DNA of 64,000 nucleotides, taken from positions 9,181,103 through 9,245,102 of the forward strand of contig JABAKD010000024.1 in NCBI GenBank assembly GCA_012845835.1, written 5' to 3'. The position numbers were made by a program, and so were the translations under genes. The first letter of the stretch is position 1, and every line of letters starts with the position of its first letter. The stretch comes from Undaria pinnatifida. Taxonomy: Eukaryota; Sar; Phaeophyceae; Laminariales; Alariaceae. Below the pieces are notes generated by a model, which saw only the letters and a program-made list of their open reading frames with translations, did not search any database and was not told the DNA's origin. Below are positions 58,400 to 64,000 of this stretch, one piece after another.

Positions 58400-60880
58400 T
58401 TTTTTGCTGTTGTGTTTCACCTTTGCTTTCCATTTTCTGGTAAATGGGGACAAAGCCTTATATTTTCTTGTGTATTTGTCTCACGTTTACTCTCTATCTT
58501 CTGGTAAGAGAAATTCTACTCTTTTTTTTTATCCCCGTTCCTTTCCATCTTCTGAACAAGCCGTGGGTTCAGGTCTCGTTCGATCTCCCCTACCTTCTTC
58601 TGGACAAACCGTGCGTCGTTGTTATGGCGCAGAGGGCTCACCAATCCCGCTGATAGTCGTTTTTTTTTTGTCGACTGTTTGCGCAGCAGTGTGTTCGCTG
58701 CGGCTTGCCAGACATTCAGTGTTGTTCGACATAAGAACGGTTGCAGTACAAGATAGACCTTTTGCTTTGGGCTATTTCCTTGCTGCTCCGGTTCCAAAGA
58801 GCCTGCCATATGAGGGTTTCCACGTCGGATGCGTGCTGCGGTTGCGGTGGCACTTTTTGGCCATACCCCTTCTGCCTGACAGGGCTCCGCGACTGTCTGT
58901 GGTTGGGTGGGGGTAAGGAGCTCACGTGAAAAGCTTAAGAAGTATTGGGTGCTACTCCTGTCTTTGCATGCGCCGTCGGTTTCTATGACACGTGCACGAA
59001 AAACGCGAAATGCATCATGGAGCTGCTCTCACCACGGCTATTGCCCCCGTACCGTTGGCGCTGTCTTTTGTGCCACAACTTCTCTGCAGCTTTCAAAGCG
59101 GAGACCCTGGCTACACCAAGGGTAGCACGCAACAGTGCCGCAGACGGTGAGCGAAAACGGCCAATTTCTCCTGGGCTTCCCGGTTGTACGGAGTGTCCGG
59201 CGTAGCTGCGGCATCGCAAGTCAGCACGAAGTGCAGGAGCTAGGGCGGCGGGGTTGCGGCTCCGAACGTAGCGGGCGAGCGCGTTTTGTGTCCTGGAGGA
59301 TTCTCGGCCTCCCGTAGTATTACTTCGCTTGCTGCTACGCGTCGCAAACGGATACCGGATTACGCAATATGAACAAGCTGCGACCGATGCCGGCACTCGC
59401 GTTTTCGGCTGCAAAGTGCAGCACGTCGTACAGTCAGGGCACACTTGTGCGTGTTGCGACTCGATGCTTCACCTACGCTACGGGAGCATTCGATGTGCAA
59501 GCAGACGGACGAGTTGGGTCCGTCACGGTTTTGCGCCTCTTGCGAGTATATGCTGACCCCCCCCGCCCCCCTCCATGTCGTACCACCCGTTGACGCTTGA
59601 AACATGAACCCTTCTTCTACGGCAACCATGATGTGGCTTTCAACCCTTGTCTTAACACCTGTGGGGCCCAAAACACGCCATACAACCATCATGTGCGGCA
59701 GTGTGCGGCCTTATTAACCGGTTAGACTGAGCGCACGTGCCGTGAAACCCATCCACTACAATTCGGAACGTTAGCCAACCAACCCCTAAGCCAGGAACCC
59801 GATTGGCATCGTGGGATCGACGCTGTAATCGTCGATATATTTCATCGATGTTTTTGCTTTTGAGGCCACAATGGGGTTAAATTAAAGCCTCGTACCGCTG
59901 CGAAAGCGATTCTGGTCAATATCCAAGTAGTTTGTCCCCGAAACGTGGGTGAAGTTCCAAAGGGGTGATAAGTACGCGCTTGCACGTAGCCCTTTCGCTA
60001 CCGCTTTCGCTACCGCAACTATGATCCCACATTATTTGGAGGTAGTTTGTCGCCCAAAACCGTGGGTACAGGTCTAAACGGGCCAAGTAACTTGCCTGTA
60101 TGCTTCGCCTTCCCCCCCGGCCTTTTGCACTGCACCGGCTTTCCTCGTCTGCACTGCCTATATTTTCCTTGTTCCTTCCGTAGCATCTGGCAGCGCCGAC
60201 ATCGCCCTACACTCTCCGCGGCGGTCGGCCGCAAGCGAGCCGGCAGCAGCCGCCTCCGGCCCTCTCCAGGATCTCAAGGTCTCGCCGTATTCTCCTGGTA
60301 AGAGCACACGTGAGAGGGGCCGTGATATTGTCCAAAGAGCCGAAATAACGCCACCGTTTCACGCCCGAATTTGAACCGAGGCTCTGACAGCGATTTATGC
60401 GAGCAACCAATCAGATTTTCCTCGTACAACTTTAACTTGCAAAGCGAAATTGTGCTACCTCTGCAGCTGATTTTCCTTACTGTTGCTCGCAGGACGCCTA
60501 AGGTCACGCACACGCACTCTCCGCACTTTCTTGCTGTTGAACCCGCCATGAACGCGGCTCTAGCTTGATCCGTTACTGGGACACGCGCTGAGCGCACGTC
60601 TGACGACTAATGTTTTCAATGCAGATTTATTTGACATTTACTGTCCAGCGGCAACGCGGAATTCCTCGCTGTACTGTGGTCGGATGTTTCTTACACGCTG
60701 TGTCCTACCCTGGTACACCTATTTTATGTTTGCTGCGCTCCCGCTGAGGGTAAACCCTCGGACTAATACGTTGAGATGGAAAGTAAAAGCGACGATAAAA
60801 AAAACAAACTTGGTCGTTTCTTAGGCGATGTGCCCTACTCTGGTATTGCTCGTTTTCTGCTTGCTGTACTCTCCACACCG
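58400..60880 (+). other. Predicted intron of gene D, no other gene seen
   Basis: The interval has T-rich runs, short frames on both strands and the GTCCCCGAAACGTGGG repeats at 59.9-60.1 kb. The segment at 58545-58690 has words also found at 55760-55870. I recognise no protein. Confidence 0.45.
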
Positions 60881-60884
60881 GCAG

Positions 60885-60947
60885 TCCTGTCTCGGAAATT
60901 GTGCGAAGTTCCCGGCTGTCGGGTTCAGCCCAGCTACGGAGAAGCCG
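60885..60947 (+). CDS. Gene D, EsV-1-7 repeat exon d (first half of a motif)
   Basis: This predicted exon is 63 nt, phase 1 in and out. It follows a long pyrimidine-rich tract (TTTCTGCTTGCTGTACTCTC) and a CCGGCAG acceptor, and its donor is GCCG/GTAAGC. It encodes LSRKL, C-EVPG-C and RVQPSYGEAG, which is the first half of an EsV-1-7 motif up to the Gly turn. The phase-1 start fits exon c. The exon carrying the third Cys and His should lie downstream in phase 1, but I could not find it before 62.6 kb. Confidence 0.75.
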
Positions 60948-61161
60948 GTAAGCGTGTGTTCTGTTTACGTTTGCTGTGCGGAGTGCATCCAACTTTTCCG
61001 AGACTCCTGACTTTATTAATATGAGCTCTGTACCTTGTCAAAAATAAAAAAGAGATTCGAGATGCTTTGTTTTGCTCTTGTCTCAGTCAACTGGTTGTTG
61101 CTGCAGTTGAAGCCCAGAAAAGTGCCTGGTTGAAGTCCCGAAAGCTGCCCGACTCACACGC

Positions 61162-61335
61162 AAACAGCAACAACGGAAAGAACAACAGCAACAACAACAG
61201 CAACAATAACAACATCACCCACAGCCACAACCACAGCCACAACCACCACTACTACTACTACCACTACCACTCCCACCACCACTACCACTACCACTACCAC
61301 TGCTACAACTGCAATTACAGCAACTACGGCAACAA
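61162..61335. repeat. CAA/CCA trinucleotide tract
   Basis: Runs of AACAGCAACAACAAC give way to CCACAACCACAGCC and then CTACTACTACCACTACCAC. The Asn, His and Tyr runs in one frame come from the repeat. Confidence 0.9.
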
Positions 61336-61493
61336 CGTTTTTACCCAGGTACCAGCCGGCCGCGGTTCTGCTCTGGGCACAAGAAGAAGGGCATGGTAGG
61401 TCTCAAGAACCGCCCCTGCCTCTTTCCAGGGTAAGCACGCATGTTTACTATCAACCCCCAAGGGAGTTTACAGGGAAAACATGTGGGGTGTTC

Positions 61494-61675
61494 ACGGGTC
61501 GTGACCCGTCTCGCGAGCCGGGTTAGGCGGTTTGCCAAACCTCACCGGGCGACTCGGGTCTGGTCAGGAGGTGTTCGTAATCTCACGGGTCGGGTCGGGT
61601 CGGATCAGATCGGGTAGGGCCAGGTGGTTTTGAAATCTCACGGGTCTGGTCACTACCATATTTGGCCCTGATTAC
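61494..61675 (+). mobile_element. GGGTC-repeat MITE, copy 5
   Basis: It starts GTTCACGGGTCGTGACCCGT and has CACGGGTCGGGTCGGGTCGG inside. It also has three TTTGAAATCTCACGGG-type words and ends near TTTGGCCCTGATT. The terminal repeats are eroded. Confidence 0.7.
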
Positions 61676-62646
61676 TATGTTCCCCCGCAGTATCAACAGT
61701 ATCACCTTGCTGCACGCGTGGCACTCAGGTCCTTGCATTGGACACGCCCCCTGCTGATGACGCCAGTGTGATGATGCAGTGAGTTACCCGATTTAAGAGA
61801 TTTATGGGCGCCTCGGAACAGGCCAGCATAACCGCTCTTATCTCCGTGTCGTGCTTTTCCCAGATTGAGTGCCATAGGTTTTGGCATAGGCGTCGCAAGA
61901 CGTGACTCAAGCCCGATTTGATCGCTTCTGGTTCCTCTTTTTTCTGGGCACTTTTGAATCGGGGGGGGGGGGGGGGGGGGGGGGGTCAGGGGATAGGGGA
62001 CGGCGGACAAGGAACACCCCACAGTACAGCAAAGCTCGTGTGAACAACGTCAGCTTTTTTGCGTTCCTCTATTCGCGGCGTTTACTCTGGACTGTGTTCT
62101 CGCTGGTAACGCCCATGTTGTAGGTGCGACACAAGACCTCATTATGGGCTAAAGGGGGGACGGCCACAGTACTGCGCCACCCACAAGAGCGACGAGATGA
62201 TTCACCTGCTGAAGGAGTCGTTGGGCCGAGAGAGGCTGCGCACTCCGAGGTGCGAGGAACCAGACAAATGGTTGGTCCCAGTATGGAGCACGGTGGATTC
62301 AAGGAGTTTTGGGTTCTCGAGGCTCAAACTCAACTGAGTTTATGGTATCCAGTATGTTAGCTATTCCTTTGGCATAGTTAGGCTTTCTTAAGTGCAAACA
62401 AATGTGTACTTGAGTGTTTGGAGCATGTACGAGCATAAATGGGAGAAACATGGTATAGTAGCATACCTTTTGTATGCCCCTTATCCGGCGAAAAACATGA
62501 ACAAAACAGGGGAAAAGAGCGTAATAGATACAAGCCAGACTCAGCCAGTCTGTAGTGCCCCCGAAGACCGGCATAACCCCCTTGAATTGCTGTACCTCTG
62601 TATTGCCACCTTCGACCTGAGCGTACATGCCCGTCTTGCTCAGCAG

Positions 62647-62936
62647 AAAGCTCGGCGGGTGTGAGACTGTCATGGCGACGGATACAAAGGATCGCCCAGC
62701 CGCGGCAGGATCGAAGGGAAATAAACCCAAGGCATCGAACCTGCAAGATACATCAGGGGAGAAGGATGCTGGTGGGGCCGAACAAGGCGAGGAACCTCGG
62801 GAAGCGAAGGGGCAGGGGAGGGGGAAGACGTCTCAACGAAATGTGGTTGCGTCTGCCAGAGGAAACCCGGGAAGGAACGGCAAGGGCAGCGTCCTCCCTC
62901 AGCCGCGGCCGGCTTCACCACTACCCGCCACTGAAG
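62647..62936 (+). CDS. Gene C, linker exon
   Basis: This predicted exon is 290 nt, phase 2 in and 1 out. The acceptor is a NAGNAG (CTCAGCAG, so 62644 is an alternative that adds one codon) and the donor CTGAAG/GTGCGG. The peptide is charged and Gly/Lys-rich, with MATDTKDRPAAAG near its start and PRPASPLPATE at its end. The phases equal the gene A and gene B linker exons, and the exon joins in phase to 63633. An ATG in good context at 62672 could instead make this a first exon. Gene D exons lie upstream on the same strand, so D and C may be one gene. Confidence 0.6.
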
Positions 62937-63099
62937 GTGCGGTTTGACGTTTTTCAATCGCCGACCTAAGCTGTCCAACGCGTGAAATGCGGTGTGTGGA
63001 AGAAATATTATTCATGTGGCCGTCAGCCAACCGATACATCGCACTTTCCGCAGTCTATTGCTCTCGTTAGCGTCCGTTTTCGCTCGGTCTCGTGTTCGG

Positions 63100-63158
63100 T
63101 GGCCCCTTACGCAGCTGTGAGGGGCGCCGAGACGGCCCCTGCCGCGCAGACTGTAGAT
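63100..63158 (+). pseudogene. Gene C microexon copy 1, disrupted
   Basis: This segment reads VAPYAAVRGAETAPAAQTVD in the frame of the functional copy and then hits TAA. The AG before it has become GG. It is the first of three tandem copies (see 63409 and 63633). Confidence 0.6.
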
Positions 63159-63408
63159 TAACGCTTCTACAACTGGAAACCCGTTTTTGGGGACGTGTTA
63201 CTTGGAATTGGTATGGGGAGAGGTGTGGGGGTTCCAAGGAGCTTAGGGGAAAAGACATATTTAGAGGCGCTCCCCATTTAGTTTTTTTTACATTTTCATT
63301 TCGGAAGTGTTTCTTTTGTGTTTGTGTGCAGTGCATATCTGTGATCGTGAGCCACAACACTTGGCACAGACCGAAGCGTCCGCCGGTTTTGGTCGACTTC
63401 CTTTAAAG

Positions 63409-63471
63409 TGGCGCCATATGCAACTGTAAACTGTGCCGATATAGCATCTGTCGCGCAAACTATGACCAAGC
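63409..63471 (+). CDS. Gene C microexon copy 2, possible alternative exon
   Basis: The 63-nt segment keeps an acceptor (CTTTAAAG/TG) and a donor-like AAGC/GTGAGC, with phase 1 in and out. It encodes APYATVNCADIASVAQTMTK. Because it is symmetric in phase, it could be included or skipped without changing frame. It resembles the start of the exon at 63633. Confidence 0.4.
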
Positions 63472-63632
63472 GTGAGCGAAGCCCGCCGACGTGGGATTTG
63501 ACTGTTTATTGGGGGAAAACGTTTACTTTCATGAAGTGTATATTTGTAATCGTCAACCACACACCACCTTGTACTCACCAAAGCGTCCTGCGGTGGCGTC
63601 CCTTCCGTTTTTTCTCGGCCTCGTGTGCTCAG

Positions 63633-64000
63633 TGGCACCTTTCGCAACTGTACTAGGCGCCGAGATAACACCTGCTGCGCAAACTGTGACCGAGGGTAAG
63701 CAAAGCCCGCCGACCTCGCGCGTGGAAGAAGAGCCCGAAATGCCCCCCTCCGTAGAAATGAGGCTATTGGGCGAGGCCAAAGAATCGGCTAAAGCTCTAG
63801 TAGCGGCGAATGGGTCGGGAAGGCGGGCTAGAGCTCCGTCTCGCAAACTTTTGGAAGCTTTGGGGAAAATGAACCGCGAAGGCGCGCAGTTGATGACGAG
63901 GGAGAAGAGGGAAGAGCAAGATAAGCAGCAGAGGGAGAAGAAGGAAAAACGGAGGGCGGCGGCGGCAGCGGGGGTCAAGGCGGGGCATGTCATTGAAGCG
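63633..64000 (+). CDS. Gene C, module exon (runs off the window)
   Basis: This predicted exon is phase 1 in, with acceptor GTGTGCTCAG/TG after a T-rich tract (CGTTTTTTCTCGGCC). It is open to the end of the window. It encodes APFATVLGAEITPAAQTVTE, PPSVEMRLLGEAKESAK, then the conserved module with RRARAPSRKLLEALG, GAQLMTREKREEQ and AAAAAGVKAGHVIEA. The module aligns without gaps to gene B and closely to gene A. By analogy a long polar stretch and a half EsV-1-7 motif should follow outside the window. In gene A an intron lies where this exon reads through (after TEG), and a GGGTAAGC donor is still visible there. Confidence 0.75.

Noticed and set aside
61067-61399. Asn/His/Tyr-rich frame downstream of gene D exon d
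   Set aside because: It is driven by the trinucleotide tract and lacks the C-x2-H expected of the next EsV-1-7 exon.
61690-61778. Candidate missing exon between genes D and C (CCCCGCAG acceptor, TGCA/GTGAGT donor, phase 1-2)
   Set aside because: Splice sites and phase fit, but the translation in that phase has no third Cys and His at EsV-1-7 spacing.

Overview
This is nuclear eukaryotic DNA. It most resembles a brown alga (Phaeophyceae) or a close stramenopile. Coding sequence occurs as short exons with GT-AG introns, mostly 0.7-4 kb. The only recognisable protein domain is the EsV-1-7 cysteine motif (C-x4-C, about x15-18, C-x2-H). That motif is expanded in brown algae, where the developmental regulator IMMEDIATE UPRIGHT is a member, and is named after an Ectocarpus virus gene. 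No bacterial gene, rRNA or convincing tRNA was found.

Three paralogous EsV-1-7 loci account for nearly all supportable coding sequence. Gene A (+) enters at the left edge (909-1237, 3356-4589). Locus E/B (-) runs leftward from 38.5 kb to 21.3 kb. Locus D/C (+) runs from 52.6 kb off the right edge. The reading phases fit a shared plan: tandem EsV-1-7 repeat exons, a charged linker exon (phase 2 in, 1 out), then a long exon (phase 1 in, 2 out). The long exon carries a conserved basic module (APSRR, GAQWMT, AGLKAGEV) and the first half of another EsV-1-7 motif. In D/C, four repeat exons join in phase, and two of the C-x4-C pairs are rebuilt exactly across splice junctions. E/B looks decayed: one zinc-ligand Cys has become Tyr and one exon is frameshifted. 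Whether D joins C, and E joins B, is inference.

The rest is repeat-rich intergenic and intronic DNA. It holds tandem arrays (17, 29-32, 40, 59, about 98, about 114 and about 146 bp units), a 520-bp GGGGA array and a 350-bp CAA array. It also holds a 1-kb inverted repeat of CCACGG words around a telomere-like core, several MITE-like families, a foldback family, and a non-LTR-like retroelement family whose copies end in C tracts. An 8-mer, ACCAGGTA/TACCTGGT, occurs about 25 times where about two are expected.

Stretches not listed individually (for example 13.9-17.3, 19.0-20.3, 23.0-24.2, 25.7-26.4, 29.7-32.6, 39.3-41.3, 43.2-45.6 and 58.4-60.8 kb) contain only short unconserved reading frames and scattered repeat fragments, and I could not recognise a gene in them.
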